A stretch of 53,076 nucleotides of DNA from an uncultured Marinoscillum sp. (GCA_902523065.1 CABYXZ010000009.1:1-53076); one strand, 5' to 3'. Positions 36,201 through 45,144 are shown, counted from the first letter of the stretch. Notes: generated from the letters alone by a model not told the origin. A program made the numbers and translations.

Positions 36201-38504
36201 GTTAGCGGAATTCCGGATGGTATTATTAAACTGACTGTTCAGTTAAAAGATAGCCTTGACCAACTTGTTGCAACTACTACAACTGATTATACCAAGGATG
36301 TGATCTTACCTAATTCCTACTATTTCCAATCTAATCTTCAAAATTTAGGGACAAGTAATATTGACAGTCTTGAGATAACTGTTAATACAGTAGAAGTCAA
36401 TGGAGAGTACGAACTTACAATTACTGGAGATTCAATTGTTGGTGGTGGTTCGATAATCTCCATGGAAGATGCCAACGACAATACTTTTAATTCACATCAA
36501 GAGACTGTTAGAGCATCTAGGGTAATGAGAGGAAAAGTAAACGACATTGCTCAGACATTACCGATAACAGATCTGAGTAATTTTGCAGACGGACTTATAA
36601 AATTTGAACTTGTAGTTACAGATAGTGCTCTAAATGTTGGATCTGAGATATTTAAAGATTCAATTTATAAACAGACTAATAGTGTGCCAATAACATTAGA
36701 TCAATCTGTTTCAACAGATGAAGATACAAGTATTATAATTTTTCTTACTGGAACTGATGAAGATGGTGATAGTTTAACTTTTACTGTGGGTAATGCTTCA
36801 AACGGAACAGTTACTCAATACGGTGATTCAGTTTTATATACTCCAAACCCTAATTATAACGGATCAGATAGTTTTGTTTATACAGTAAGTGATGGAACCT
36901 CCTCTAGTTCATCAACAATAACAATAACAGTAGAATCAATGAATGATATACCAGTCACAAATGATTTAGTAGTTACTGTTTCCGAGGACACTTCAAATTA
37001 TGAAATAATACTTTCAGCAACCGACGCTGAAAATAATACTTTAATTTATTCAATTGTAGATCCTCCTTCATTTGGAAATCTAGATACAACAACTCTAGGG
37101 GATTCTAGGGTAAGAGCCTATGAGTCTAGAAATGCAGGCCAACATCAACACAATTCACATTATTCAGGTAGTCCTAAAACTACAATTGAAGGGCAAGCAA
37201 ACGCAGTAGTTAGTCACTTGGTAAATGGACACCCATCTGCAATCTGGAGAGATATATATTCAATAACAGCCGATGATCCTTGGGTTTCTACTTACTCAAG
37301 AGGTACAGATGGCGAGTTAAGGCCCTCTCTACTTAGTACTGTAGGACCAGGTCTTGGATCTGGTTTCAAGGGCGGACATCTATTTGTTCCTGAAGTTATG
37401 TTTGAAACATTCAAAGCAGCTTTTAATGAGACTGCACAAGCTATTCTCGAGGATACTGCAAATTATGTTATGTTCGGTGATCCCGGAGGAAAAGTGACCT
37501 ATACTCCTAATGAAAACTTCTTCGGGACAGACTCATTCACATATGTTGCAACAGACAGCAATGGTGGAGTAAGTAGTAAAGCAACAGTATCAATTACTGT
37601 TACACCTACAAATGATGAGCCAACATCTGCAGATGTAACATTAAATCTTTCTGAAGATTCCAATGGTTTTATAATACTTCCAGGAAGTGATGCAGATGGC
37701 GATAGCCTCACTTTCACTGTTGGTGCTGCATCAAATGGAACGGTTACTCAATACGGTGATACAGTTTTATACACTCCAAATCCTAATTATAACGGTATGG
37801 ACAGTTTAGAGTACACAGTCAGTGACGGGATATCCACCAGCACATCGACCATTACTATCACTATCACTTCAGTCTACGATCTACCAGAGATAACATTTTC
37901 TTTAGTTGATACAATAAGTATTGAGGAGAATGAGTCGATGATTCCAATATCTATAAAGTTAGAAGGTATAGACGCTGGTGATGAGTCCGTGACTTTTGAT
38001 CTTATGTTATCAGGTACTGCATCGAATAGTGATGATTATATCGTTAATACTTTAATTGGCACTTCATCATCTACTTTTGTTGGCATCCCACCTGGAGAAG
38101 TTGAAGCATCAGCTTTAATATCCATTCTTGATGATGCCGAGTATGAGGAGGAGGAAACGATAGTTATAGGTGTTGAAAACGTATCGAATGCGTTAGATAC
38201 CGTTCAGAGTGTGACGATAACAATCTTAAGGAATGACGTGCCGCTGGGGGAGAACTCTCATAGAATTATTTCTCGTGTTTACCCAAATCCTGCTAAAGAT
38301 TATTTTACAATAGAGTTCAGTGAAATATTTGAGCTAGAGGAGATCGATATGGTCGATCCTCTAGGAAGAGTTTATGCCCCTAGTATTATAGAAATTAATA
38401 AAAAACAACTGAAAATCGACTCTAGTATTCTTTCAGCTGGAACACACATTCTAAGGCTTAAGACGGACAAGGGTTCTGCCTCTTTCAGAATTATTGTTGA
38501 ATAA
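33258..38504 (+). CDS. Giant secreted multidomain protein with HExxH peptidase motif, cadherin-like repeats and T9SS tail
   Basis: The 1748 residues run, in order: signal peptide (to about residue 29); a beta-sandwich to about 115; a helical domain with HEKAH (392-396) and a downstream EDFAES (447-452), which together look like a zinc metallopeptidase of the HExxH...E type, with cysteines at 341, 353, 359 and 401; several Ig-like sandwiches (about 520-1130) with paired motifs VWDNVGN and VWDKAGN; three cadherin/VCBS-type repeats (about 1141-1545), the second broken by a 129-residue insert; a Calx-beta-like domain (about 1545-1665); and a T9SS type A sorting domain (1673-1748, RVYPNPAKDYF). 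The ATG at 33258 overlaps the previous gene; a TTG at 33288 would give a shorter signal peptide. It is probably an exported adhesin or processing enzyme; the substrate is unknown. Confidence 0.83.
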   Translation: MTLLNNKNYTLRGILLFFFLILSNFVSAQSTLTVEINGLEDGDSAKVKLTKGPFVLIVKKALNPVNKKAQVEFTDLSSGDDWVVAIDAPGYAYPTSKVISIPTVSSLSIDITKYSQNTFIYEWQDDSSYVGHATQTYINEPFDLVVIDDTLSVPIDYSSIKLREEYGIVLSNDKREWNDEDSYRLYSNIERLFYAIGYAFDNVDFSTGENLNSIWFLTTDEIDKDISVKTVEGVKHVTLSASALVHASPMIVKLDGLRGKFYSQRLYKAMLNYFSDFGTKGDILDALAQNRFGVRWMMPNAETAELMGEPADHFQEFLPEEKIEILSMFEELPEGFHRQDCFKYLVRRVNGQCHPTLGCAVPAIAWTSGVMEWLEKGFKDVSLTYLRRLILHEKAHFIWQCYLDQQTKDEWAELGGWYKDPLSSSGWSTWKTAEFVSAYGHQKNPNEDFAESIAWYVDNIDGLRSRSMQKYEFVRDRVMSGTRYIAKIRDDLTFTVYNLFPDYFYPGKIIGTKVEVLGEPEEDKTVKFTIRLKSDSVQLDGAAQAQARFTSSIGTFYDVWLNPKNGSLDSVLTGEFTVNKHAKAGYWKPIQINVWDNVGNARYENLNTVGVKAFINNPLEDIDPPKYISYKLDTITDYFNVNGRDLYKDNPSGDSILYRALMLSTEWYDKSPMGRSLARLQFRNTGVYSKDAQVDPPNDSDNGYNSNKKYRLYWPIPDYFPSDYYSVTYIDGEDIARNTGSTYMSVDTASFNDKPSEGLYKDVRDSILIETSYPDTLAPLIDIRVGKITIDAEPVNPVAPDGETKVEVNIIVKDTSNYFGKEASVTQIYYFLRDPQGIDHEFRFYPDGGNGRITLKPDSAAYEWRRLTLNARLPKGSAPGQWGLSEIRVWDKAGNQRRYNFVEYVRFDIIKSDIVLTSPLYAEITDKLVNASNVDSISAFITCSPCADLKYNYTIYSLMGGAVKTGEKLMGSDSVYVTDLDVSGIPDGIIKLTVQLKDSLDQLVATTTTDYTKDVILPNSYYFQSNLQNLGTSNIDSLEITVNTVEVNGEYELTITGDSIVGGGSIISMEDANDNTFNSHQETVRASRVMRGKVNDIAQTLPITDLSNFADGLIKFELVVTDSALNVGSEIFKDSIYKQTNSVPITLDQSVSTDEDTSIIIFLTGTDEDGDSLTFTVGNASNGTVTQYGDSVLYTPNPNYNGSDSFVYTVSDGTSSSSSTITITVESMNDIPVTNDLVVTVSEDTSNYEIILSATDAENNTLIYSIVDPPSFGNLDTTTLGDSRVRAYESRNAGQHQHNSHYSGSPKTTIEGQANAVVSHLVNGHPSAIWRDIYSITADDPWVSTYSRGTDGELRPSLLSTVGPGLGSGFKGGHLFVPEVMFETFKAAFNETAQAILEDTANYVMFGDPGGKVTYTPNENFFGTDSFTYVATDSNGGVSSKATVSITVTPTNDEPTSADVTLNLSEDSNGFIILPGSDADGDSLTFTVGAASNGTVTQYGDTVLYTPNPNYNGMDSLEYTVSDGISTSTSTITITITSVYDLPEITFSLVDTISIEENESMIPISIKLEGIDAGDESVTFDLMLSGTASNSDDYIVNTLIGTSSSTFVGIPPGEVEASALISILDDAEYEEEETIVIGVENVSNALDTVQSVTITILRNDVPLGENSHRIISRVYPNPAKDYFTIEFSEIFELEEIDMVDPLGRVYAPSIIEINKKQLKIDSSILSAGTHILRLKTDKGSASFRIIVE
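36759..36895 (+). repeat. Cadherin-like repeat core, first copy
   Basis: These 137 bases align without gaps to 37692-37828 (offset 933) with about 26 differences. They encode EDGDSLTFTVGNASNGTVTQ and the following YTPNPNYNG block. The pair shows internal duplication of one repeat on either side of the divergent second repeat. Confidence 0.8.
37104..37490 (+). other. 129-residue insert inside the second cadherin-like repeat
   Basis: Within the giant gene, the second repeat begins normally (IILSATDAENNTLIYSIV to LDTTTLGD) and resumes at KVTYTPNENFFGTDSF. Between them lie residues 1283-1411, which have no repeat-like strands and instead contain a histidine-rich start (AGQHQHNSHY), VVSHLVNGHPSAIW and a helical part (MFETFKAAFNETAQAIL). 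I do not recognise this segment. It keeps the frame and has similar AT content, so it is either an ancient insertion of a domain or a lineage-specific loop. Confidence 0.6.
37692..37828 (+). repeat. Cadherin-like repeat core, second copy
   Basis: Partner of the block at 36759-36895. It encodes the core of the third cadherin-like repeat (ADGDSLTFTVGAASNGTVTQ onward). Confidence 0.8.
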
Positions 38505-38509
38505 TAAAT

Positions 38510-38917
38510 CTAGAAATTAAAATTTATAACCTGATTAATATCAGGGTGAAGACTTTTTGCGACAGGACAATTTTTACCAACTTCCTTGAGTTTCTTTTTT
38601 TGAACTTCTGACAGGTTATTTTCTTCGAAGTTAAGTTCAACTCTTATCTCTTTTATTTTTCTTGGCTCGGTGCTCATAATCTTAGTAATTTTTGCGGTTG
38701 AATTTGGCATCTTAAATCCTCCTTTCTCTGCACATATTCCCATTACCGTAGTCATGCAACTGCATAGGGCAGAAGAAACTAAATCAGTCGGGGCAAAAGC
38801 TTCTCCTTTACCATTATTGTCTGTTGGAGCATCAGTAATAATTATCTCTCCAGATTTCAGGTGAGTCGAAGAAGTCCTTAGCTCACCAACGTATGAATTT
38901 TCAATTATGTGATCCAT
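38510..38917 (-). CDS. OsmC family peroxiredoxin-like protein
   Basis: The 135-residue protein matches the OsmC/Ohr fold: MDHIIENSYVGELRTSS strands at the start, FAPTDLVSSALCSCMTTVMGICAEK in the middle with the reactive cysteine helix, and NCPVAKSLHPDI near the end with the second conserved cysteine. OsmC proteins reduce organic hydroperoxides using thiols; with bacillithiol genes nearby this may be a thiol-dependent detoxifier. The frame extends upstream to 38971, but the extra lysine/leucine-rich residues are unlikely to be translated, so I choose the ATG at 38917. The gene converges on the giant gene with a five-base gap. Confidence 0.85.
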   Translation of the reverse strand: MDHIIENSYVGELRTSSTHLKSGEIIITDAPTDNNGKGEAFAPTDLVSSALCSCMTTVMGICAEKGGFKMPNSTAKITKIMSTEPRKIKEIRVELNFEENNLSEVQKKKLKEVGKNCPVAKSLHPDINQVINFNF

Positions 38918-39004
38918 TTTTTTTAATTTTATAATAATTAAACATAAAATATTTTTTTTTGTTTTTTTCAATCAAATAGAAAAAATTACGTTAAAGTACT
39001 ATCT

Positions 39005-39724
39005 ATGAAATTTATAAGGTTTCTATTATTTACTTTTTTATTATTGTCGTATTCAAATATGTCTGCACAAAATTTTGATTATTTCGATACAGAAAGAGAA
39101 GTTTATTGGGGTATTAACAAAAACTCTTGGGGAGGACTTTTTGGTGGTGGCATCTTGAAATTCTCAAATAAAATTTCAGATAATATGTACAGCACTTTGG
39201 GATTCGAGCTAGTCAATATCAAGCACCCTAAGGAGAGTAAGTATTCATCTGCAATTGGGTACGGAAGGACCTTCATCTGGGGTAAGAAAAATTATTTATT
39301 TTCCGTAAGGGGTCAGTACGGTAGAGAAATGATTTTATTTTCAAAAAAGGATGAGCAGGGAATTAGAATTAATGCTCAGCTAGCTGCTGGACCGTCTATC
39401 GGATTACAGGTTCCTTACTACTTGAAGTATAGTCGTAATAATAGGATGGAGATAGAAAACTTTGATCCTAATACACAAACTTTCAATAACGTTATAGGGT
39501 CTGCAAGTTTTTTTGAGGGTCTTGGAGAGTTAAAAATTAAGCCTGGAATAAATATAAAGGCTGCAATTAATTTTGAATTTTCTCCTAGTAAATCTGCCAC
39601 TGCTCTAGAAGTTGGATTTCTTGGTGATTTCTATCCAGGAGGAGTTAATATAATGCCCACAGCCAGAGAATATAGCTTTTATCCAACAGCATTTATAACC
39701 TTATTCTATGGAAGAAAGTATTAA
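39005..39724 (+). CDS. Outer-membrane beta-barrel protein of unknown function
   Basis: A signal peptide (to MSAQ, about residue 22) precedes a 217-residue strand-rich protein. Amphipathic strands such as EVYWGINKNSWGGLFGGGILKF, SSAIGYGRTFIWG and GINIKAAINFEFS alternate with glycine or asparagine turns, and the protein ends in an aromatic strand (FITLFYGRKY), which suits recognition by the outer-membrane assembly machinery. No enzymatic motif is visible. The gene stands just before lipA with a 20-base gap that holds a promoter-like box. Homologous hypothetical proteins occur in other Bacteroidota (from memory, not checked). Confidence 0.68.
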   Translation: MKFIRFLLFTFLLLSYSNMSAQNFDYFDTEREVYWGINKNSWGGLFGGGILKFSNKISDNMYSTLGFELVNIKHPKESKYSSAIGYGRTFIWGKKNYLFSVRGQYGREMILFSKKDEQGIRINAQLAAGPSIGLQVPYYLKYSRNNRMEIENFDPNTQTFNNVIGSASFFEGLGELKIKPGINIKAAINFEFSPSKSATALEVGFLGDFYPGGVNIMPTAREYSFYPTAFITLFYGRKY

Positions 39725-39729
39725 TTTTG
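39722..39729 (+). promoter_or_regulatory. Bacteroidota-type -7 box for lipA
   Basis: TAATTTTG matches TAnnTTTG exactly; its first bases include the stop codon of the preceding gene, and it ends 15 bases before the lipA ATG. No -33 TTTG is visible. If used, lipA has a leader of only a few bases. Confidence 0.45.
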
Positions 39730-39744
39730 ATTTAAATTGCGAAA

Positions 39745-40620
39745 ATGTCAGATACTAAAATAAAGGCACCAAGATTTAAGAAACCTAACTGGCTCAGGGT
39801 CAAGCTACCTGTAGGCGAGGAATACAAAAAAGTAAGGAAGACAGTTGATAAGTACAAGCTTCATACCATCTGTGAGAGTGGTAACTGCCCTAATATGGGA
39901 GAGTGTTGGGGTGCCGGTACTGCTACTTTTATGATTCTTGGTAACGTGTGCACAAGAAGTTGTACATTTTGTGCCGTGGCAACAGGACGGCCGCCTGAAT
40001 ATGATGAGGAGGAGCCGATAAGAGTAGCAAAAGCAATCAAGAAGATGGGTGTAAAGCATGCAGTCATAACCTCAGTGAACAGAGATGAACTTAAAGACAG
40101 AGGGTCAGAAATTTGGTATCAGACAGTACACCAGACAAAAAAATTATCTCCAGAGACTACTATAGAAACATTAATCCCAGACGTTAGAGGTAACTGGGAC
40201 GCACTCTACAGAATGATCGATGCTGGACAGGAAGTCGTTTCCCATAATATAGAGACAGTAGAGAGATTATATAAGAGAGTTCGTCCCCAGGCAAGATACG
40301 ACAGAAGCTTGGAACAGATTAAACTTACAAAAGAATATGGAAAGAGGACAAAATCTGGAATTATGGTAGGGCTTGGAGAGAAGAAAGACGAAGTTCTCAA
40401 AACAATGGACGACATGGTTGAACACGGACTACACATATTGACTATAGGTCAGTATCTCCAACCTACTAAAATGCACATTGAAGTTGATGACTTTATAACC
40501 CCTGAGGTTTTTGAGATGTATAAAGAGGAGGGGTTAAGTAGAGGACTAAAGTATGTGGAATCTGGTCCACTTGTTAGGTCCTCATACCATGCTGAGAGAC
40601 ACGTTAATGTTGAGATTTAA
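39745..40620 (+). CDS. lipA: Lipoyl synthase LipA
   Basis: LipA inserts two sulfur atoms into the octanoyl chain on lipoyl domains. The 291-residue radical-SAM enzyme has the auxiliary cluster cysteines C43, C48 and C54 ([12 protein letters not shown]), the radical-SAM cysteines C69, C73 and C76 ([10 protein letters not shown]) and the C-terminal RSSYHAER that contributes a serine ligand. Everything needed for activity is present. The next gene begins inside its last codons. Its product supplies the lipoyl groups used by 2-oxoacid dehydrogenases such as the E1 enzyme of this window. Confidence 0.97.
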   Translation: MSDTKIKAPRFKKPNWLRVKLPVGEEYKKVRKTVDKYKLHTICESGNCPNMGECWGAGTATFMILGNVCTRSCTFCAVATGRPPEYDEEEPIRVAKAIKKMGVKHAVITSVNRDELKDRGSEIWYQTVHQTKKLSPETTIETLIPDVRGNWDALYRMIDAGQEVVSHNIETVERLYKRVRPQARYDRSLEQIKLTKEYGKRTKSGIMVGLGEKKDEVLKTMDDMVEHGLHILTIGQYLQPTKMHIEVDDFITPEVFEMYKEEGLSRGLKYVESGPLVRSSYHAERHVNVEI

Positions 40621-42685
40621 AATCTTATTATTTCTTTTTTTTTTATTCTTTGATTTAACCGCTCAGGTAAATACTTCTAACATATCAATTGTCAGAGATA
40701 AGTGGGGCGTACCTCATGTATATGCCAAGACTGATAAAGAAGCTGCCTACGGACTCGCTTGGGCTCACGCAGAAGATGACTTCAAAACAATTCAGAAAAC
40801 ATTTCTACCAGCCAAAGGCCTACTTGGAAAACTCGAAGGTGGTGGAGGAGCAGTTCTAGATTATGCAGTACATCTGCTCCGATCTCGTAAGGTCGCTGAG
40901 CGAGAACTTAAAAATTTATCTCCCGGAGGATTGAATGTTATTTATGGTTACCTGGAGGGATTAAATGCATATGCAAAGAAATATCCTGACGAAGTTCTTA
41001 TCAAAAAATCTTTCCCCTTATCAATCTATGATTATCTAACTGGACTGAATTTAATGCTACACCTTTTCTCTGATACTGGAGATGTAATCGGCCAATTATT
41101 TAACAACAGAATTGAGCCTTTGGATGAGATGTCAGGTGTTGATAATATTGGAAATACAATTGGATCAAATGGGTTTGCATTTAAAAGCTCTAAAACAAAA
41201 GATGGGAAAACATATTTAAATGTTAACACGCACCAACCTCTTGAGGGACCATTTTCTTGGTACGAAGCTCATGTGAACAGTGAGGAAGGTTGGAACATGC
41301 TCGGTGGTTTATTTCCTGGTCTACCACTGCCCGTTATAGGTACTAATGAAAATCTCGGATGGACACATACATATAACTATCCAGACATGAATGATATATA
41401 CCAACTCGTCGTAAATCCTAAAGATGAGGAACTTTATCGAATTGATGGTAAATGGAAAAAATTTGAAATAGAGAAAGTAAGGCTTAAGGTTAAGATATTT
41501 CTAGGAATGAAGGTACCTGTAAAAAGAAAAATTTTGTGGTCAGACTTTGGACCAGTGATTAAAAATGATAAGGGTCACTTTGCCTTCTTCTCGCAGTCAC
41601 TAAATAATATAAGCGCAATAGAGCAATGGCTTAGGATGAATAAGGCCAGAGATTTTAAGGAGTTTGAGTCTGCACTTAAACTTTTAGGGATCCCAAGATT
41701 TAATATCGTCTATGCTGATGTAGATGATAATATATTCTATATGAGCAACGCTAGGCTATCAGTCAGAGATTCTCTTGTGGATTGGAGAGAACTTATACTA
41801 GGAGATCAGTCATCTCTTATATTAGATAAATACCATCCTTACGAGGACTTACCGAAAATGATCAACCCTACGAGTGGCTATATTTTTAATACTAACAATT
41901 CTCCTTTTAACTCTACTGCTGAATTCGAGAACCTTAAAGAGGAGGATTACAATTCTACTTTCAGTTTTATGGAGGAAGAAAATAATAGAAGCATAAGGTT
42001 TATGGAGCTAATAGATGAATATGAAAAATTAAGCTATGAGGATTTTAAAGAAATTAAATACGACCAGCAGTATCCTGACTCCATCTTATACATTGGAAAT
42101 ATTAGCCAAATATTTGATCTTGATAAATCTGAATTTCCTAATTATGAAAATCTTATAGATCTAATCCAGAACTGGGACAGGAGAGCAGATATAGAAAATA
42201 TTGGTGCAGCTCAGTGGAGTCTCTACTACAGTTATATGCTTGATGTATTATCAGAAAATGATCTAAACGTAAAAGATACCATAGATATTAAATTTCATTT
42301 AGATGCTCTCGAAAAGACAAAGGCTCGTTTAATGAATAACTTTGGGAAGTTAGATATTAGACTGGGTGATATTCAAAGGCTTGTTAGGGGTGACAAGAGT
42401 CTACCAGTGTCTGGACTAATAGATATGATTGCACCGACTTATTCAGTACCAATGGAGGGTGGAAAAGTAAGAGCTGTTTCTGGTGAATCTTATATCATGT
42501 TGATAAAATATTCTGAGGATGGACCTGAAGTTGAGACGGTATTACCATACGGAAATTCATCAAATCCCAGTAGTCCACATTACACTGATCAGATGAAGAT
42601 GTATACTGAAAAGAAGTTAAAAATAATGACTCTGGATAAAGATGAAATTTTATCTCGGGCAGTAAGGATCTACAGTCCTAATTGA
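40607..42685 (+). CDS. Penicillin acylase-family (Ntn hydrolase) exported amidase
   Basis: A 692-residue member of peptidase family S45: signal peptide ([20 protein letters not shown]), an alpha part with [31 protein letters not shown], then the autocatalytic site GSNGFAF with the presumed N-terminal nucleophile S187 and a long beta chain ([16 protein letters not shown] and [16 protein letters not shown]). After self-cleavage, such enzymes hydrolyse side-chain amides: penicillins, acyl-homoserine lactones or other N-acyl compounds. The frame is open upstream to 40553; I choose the ATG at 40607 because it begins the signal peptide, overlapping lipA by 14 bases. The 3' end overlaps the convergent GH3 gene by eight bases. 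Confidence 0.85.
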   Translation: MLRFKILLFLFFLFFDLTAQVNTSNISIVRDKWGVPHVYAKTDKEAAYGLAWAHAEDDFKTIQKTFLPAKGLLGKLEGGGGAVLDYAVHLLRSRKVAERELKNLSPGGLNVIYGYLEGLNAYAKKYPDEVLIKKSFPLSIYDYLTGLNLMLHLFSDTGDVIGQLFNNRIEPLDEMSGVDNIGNTIGSNGFAFKSSKTKDGKTYLNVNTHQPLEGPFSWYEAHVNSEEGWNMLGGLFPGLPLPVIGTNENLGWTHTYNYPDMNDIYQLVVNPKDEELYRIDGKWKKFEIEKVRLKVKIFLGMKVPVKRKILWSDFGPVIKNDKGHFAFFSQSLNNISAIEQWLRMNKARDFKEFESALKLLGIPRFNIVYADVDDNIFYMSNARLSVRDSLVDWRELILGDQSSLILDKYHPYEDLPKMINPTSGYIFNTNNSPFNSTAEFENLKEEDYNSTFSFMEEENNRSIRFMELIDEYEKLSYEDFKEIKYDQQYPDSILYIGNISQIFDLDKSEFPNYENLIDLIQNWDRRADIENIGAAQWSLYYSYMLDVLSENDLNVKDTIDIKFHLDALEKTKARLMNNFGKLDIRLGDIQRLVRGDKSLPVSGLIDMIAPTYSVPMEGGKVRAVSGESYIMLIKYSEDGPEVETVLPYGNSSNPSSPHYTDQMKMYTEKKLKIMTLDKDEILSRAVRIYSPN

Positions 42686-43790
42686 TAATGCCTTTCTGCT
42701 TTTTTAAATTTTGAATTCTTCTAAAAGATTCATTGATTCTCAGAAGAGAAATATCACCATCTCTTACGCCTTCCTCGATAATTGATATCACCTTTTCTGG
42801 TCTTACCAGGTCCTTATAAAGCTGGTTATTTGAGAATAGGAGTACGTCCACACCAGCATTTATTGATAGGGTTACTGCCTCCTCAAGACCATAGTATTTT
42901 GTTATTGCACCCATCTGCATGTCGTCTGAGAAAACAACACCTTCATAGTCTAAAAATTCTCTAAGAAGTTTCTGAATCATCTTATCCGAAAGAGTTGCAG
43001 GGAGCATTTTGTCATCAATTTTTTTATTTACCACGTGGCTAGTCATTATCCCAGACACTTTATCTTCGATAATAAGTTTATGATACGGATAGAGTTCTTC
43101 AACAAGCCACGTGTCCGAAATATCTGTAAATTCTTTGTGAGTATCTGTGGATGAACTTCCATGACCAGGGAAATGTTTTAGTACGGTGATTATATCGTTC
43201 TCTTCGTGGGCTCTAATAAAATTTCTTGCATGGAAAAAAACTCTGTCGCTATCTCTACCATAGCTTCTTCCAGCTTTGCTGATAAAATTTTCATCATTGA
43301 TTTCAAGGTCTACTGTTGGTGCTAAGTTTACGTTGATTCCCAACTCTTTGAGTAGATCGCTGGTTAGCTTTGCATAGTAGAAGGTAGAATCCAAATTATT
43401 TCGATTACCTAAATACTTAGCGGTTTTAGTCTCGTGAAAACCATATTTTGACTTTAGCCTTGTCACGTTTCCTCCCTCCTCGTCGATAGCTACAAAAGAA
43501 GGTATCTTAGATACTCTCTGTATCTCATCTACAAGTGCTTTTAGCTGGTTTTTTGATCTTTTTCTAGCTAAGTTTTTTTCGAACAAAATTATTCCTCCTA
43601 GATGCATATTTGAATAAGCCTCAAGAAGAGAATCTTCCTCAAGAACTTTTTGAGCATCTTGAATACCAAATATTAGCATTTGAGATATTTTTATTCTTAG
43701 CGAGTCGTACTGAGCTGTTTCCTCATATTCTTCGGCATTAGAATAGGATAGTATGATTAAGTTCAGTGTAAGTATTTTAAAAAATTTCAT
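42678..43790 (-). CDS. Family 3 beta-N-acetylhexosaminidase (NagZ-like), exported
   Basis: A 370-residue GH3 enzyme with a signal peptide (to about residue 19). It contains VAIDEEGGNVTRL near 100-112, the family motif KHFPGHGSSSTDTH (205-218) carrying the Asp-His acid/base dyad, and VVFSDDMQMGAI (285-296) with the nucleophilic aspartate D289. NagZ-type enzymes remove N-acetylglucosamine from muropeptides or chitin-type oligosaccharides. The usual C-terminal beta-sandwich of larger GH3 enzymes is absent, as is normal for NagZ. The exported location suggests chitin or peptidoglycan scavenging rather than cytoplasmic recycling. Its start overlaps the ceramidase gene by 14 bases. Confidence 0.9.
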   Translation of the reverse strand: MKFFKILTLNLIILSYSNAEEYEETAQYDSLRIKISQMLIFGIQDAQKVLEEDSLLEAYSNMHLGGIILFEKNLARKRSKNQLKALVDEIQRVSKIPSFVAIDEEGGNVTRLKSKYGFHETKTAKYLGNRNNLDSTFYYAKLTSDLLKELGINVNLAPTVDLEINDENFISKAGRSYGRDSDRVFFHARNFIRAHEENDIITVLKHFPGHGSSSTDTHKEFTDISDTWLVEELYPYHKLIIEDKVSGIMTSHVVNKKIDDKMLPATLSDKMIQKLLREFLDYEGVVFSDDMQMGAITKYYGLEEAVTLSINAGVDVLLFSNNQLYKDLVRPEKVISIIEEGVRDGDISLLRINESFRRIQNLKKQKGIIN

Positions 43791-45132
43791 TTATTTCAAT
43801 AATTTTTTTTATCAATCTAGTAAAAAAAACACCGTTGTATGGACCGTGCCAATTCATGGTGTAAGTCTCGTACTGGTTGATATCTTCTCTATCATACCAT
43901 TTATCCTCAGTAATGTATCCGATATACCCCCCATTGAAACTATTTATAATCAAATTTAGTTGATTATTTGAAATTGACTTTTCTATTGGAACAATAAGTT
44001 CACCAGAGAAGTCACATGGAGTACTTACCATAAGGTTATCACCTACCCGAAGTATTGATAAATATTTTGGACTCTCTCCGACAAGAAGTTTAAAGATCCA
44101 TGGTCTGACGATAATATTTTTTGTTACTCTGAATGATTCTTCTCTAAGTTCTATATCAATTTTTTTGCTAATTAGTTTAGTCTCATATTTTGCTCCCATA
44201 ATTCTAAATCCCTCATAAATTTTTTCAAATAGACCATAACTTATTTCTTTTACTCTCTTTTCCCCTTCTACTGATTTTGTACGTGGACTCATACTGCCGA
44301 CGGCACCTGCCCCATAAACCGCAAAGTCAATTTCTCTTGTCATCTCAAGCATTGAGGTGAGTGTTCCAGGATAGTCTCCACTCAGATCTCTCTGTTTGTG
44401 GCCGTAACATGTGGCGTGTGCTGCGTAAGAAAATATAGCGGCATTTTTTCCACTTTCTGTATTAATTTTTATTAGGCGTATGAAAGGGTCATAAGTACCT
44501 ATGCTATCTCCAACAAGTCTATTAGTTACAAAATTAGACGCGTAAATTCTACCGTATCCAATTTTTGATTTTTCTTTATTGTAGTATGCTTCTTCAAGTG
44601 CAAGGATTGTTTTATTGGTTATAAATTCTAATATATTTTCACTGTATTCACCACCAAAAATTTTTCCTGCAAGACCTTCTAGGTAACCTCCAATGCTAGA
44701 GTGAGTATGACTTGCAGTAAGGTATAAGTTATCAACTTCGAACGAAAGCTGATCTAAAATTTTTTCATGATCCAAATTTGGAGGAACTATCAACAGATCC
44801 ATAGAAACATATGCTGCCTTTGTGATTTCGTTATCAAATACGACAGCTTTTACAAATACTGTGTCATCAATACCCTCAAAATTTGCTCCCTTTCGAGCTC
44901 CGTACCCTGCTAGAGGGACCTGTTTTGTAGGGATTAATGATTTTTTTGCCCAACCTACTTTTATGGTGTCACCCTCAAGGATATTTACAATATCATCCCT
45001 TATCTTGTCTACGTTTTCAAGAGAATTGTAGTAGTACCTACTTCCTTCGAGGGGAGTCCTGTCAAGTGGTTTGAATACTACTATCAGTAATGAAAATACT
45101 AAAAGTATTGCTACTGTAAATTTATTAAACAT
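43777..45132 (-). CDS. Neutral ceramidase-like hydrolase, N-terminal domain only
   Basis: The 451 residues match the N-terminal catalytic domain of neutral/alkaline ceramidases: VGWAKKSLIPTKQVPLAGYG near 60-79, the metal-binding TASHTHS near 136-142, YAAHAT near 229-234 and GAGAVGSMSPRT near 260, the position of the nucleophile motif. One N-terminal hydrophobic helix (residues 6-22) is probably a signal anchor. Full-length ceramidases have about 700 residues and a C-terminal Ig-like domain that is missing here, as in many Bacteroidota homologues. Substrates may be ceramides, the organism's own sphingolipids or unrelated N-acyl compounds. It is the first gene of a two-gene unit with the GH3 enzyme. 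Confidence 0.82.
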   Translation of the reverse strand: MFNKFTVAILLVFSLLIVVFKPLDRTPLEGSRYYYNSLENVDKIRDDIVNILEGDTIKVGWAKKSLIPTKQVPLAGYGARKGANFEGIDDTVFVKAVVFDNEITKAAYVSMDLLIVPPNLDHEKILDQLSFEVDNLYLTASHTHSSIGGYLEGLAGKIFGGEYSENILEFITNKTILALEEAYYNKEKSKIGYGRIYASNFVTNRLVGDSIGTYDPFIRLIKINTESGKNAAIFSYAAHATCYGHKQRDLSGDYPGTLTSMLEMTREIDFAVYGAGAVGSMSPRTKSVEGEKRVKEISYGLFEKIYEGFRIMGAKYETKLISKKIDIELREESFRVTKNIIVRPWIFKLLVGESPKYLSILRVGDNLMVSTPCDFSGELIVPIEKSISNNQLNLIINSFNGGYIGYITEDKWYDREDINQYETYTMNWHGPYNGVFFTRLIKKIIEINEIF

Positions 45133-45144
45133 TAAATTTCATGT

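Noticed and set aside
38531..38546. CCTGAT-TAAT-ATCAGG hairpin near the 3' ends of the giant and OsmC genes
   Set aside because: It is inside the OsmC coding sequence and is not followed by a T-run in either direction, so I do not call it a terminator.
40553..40606. Longer start for the penicillin-acylase-like gene
   Set aside because: The added residues precede an intact signal peptide and overlap lipA; the ATG at 40607 is a better start.
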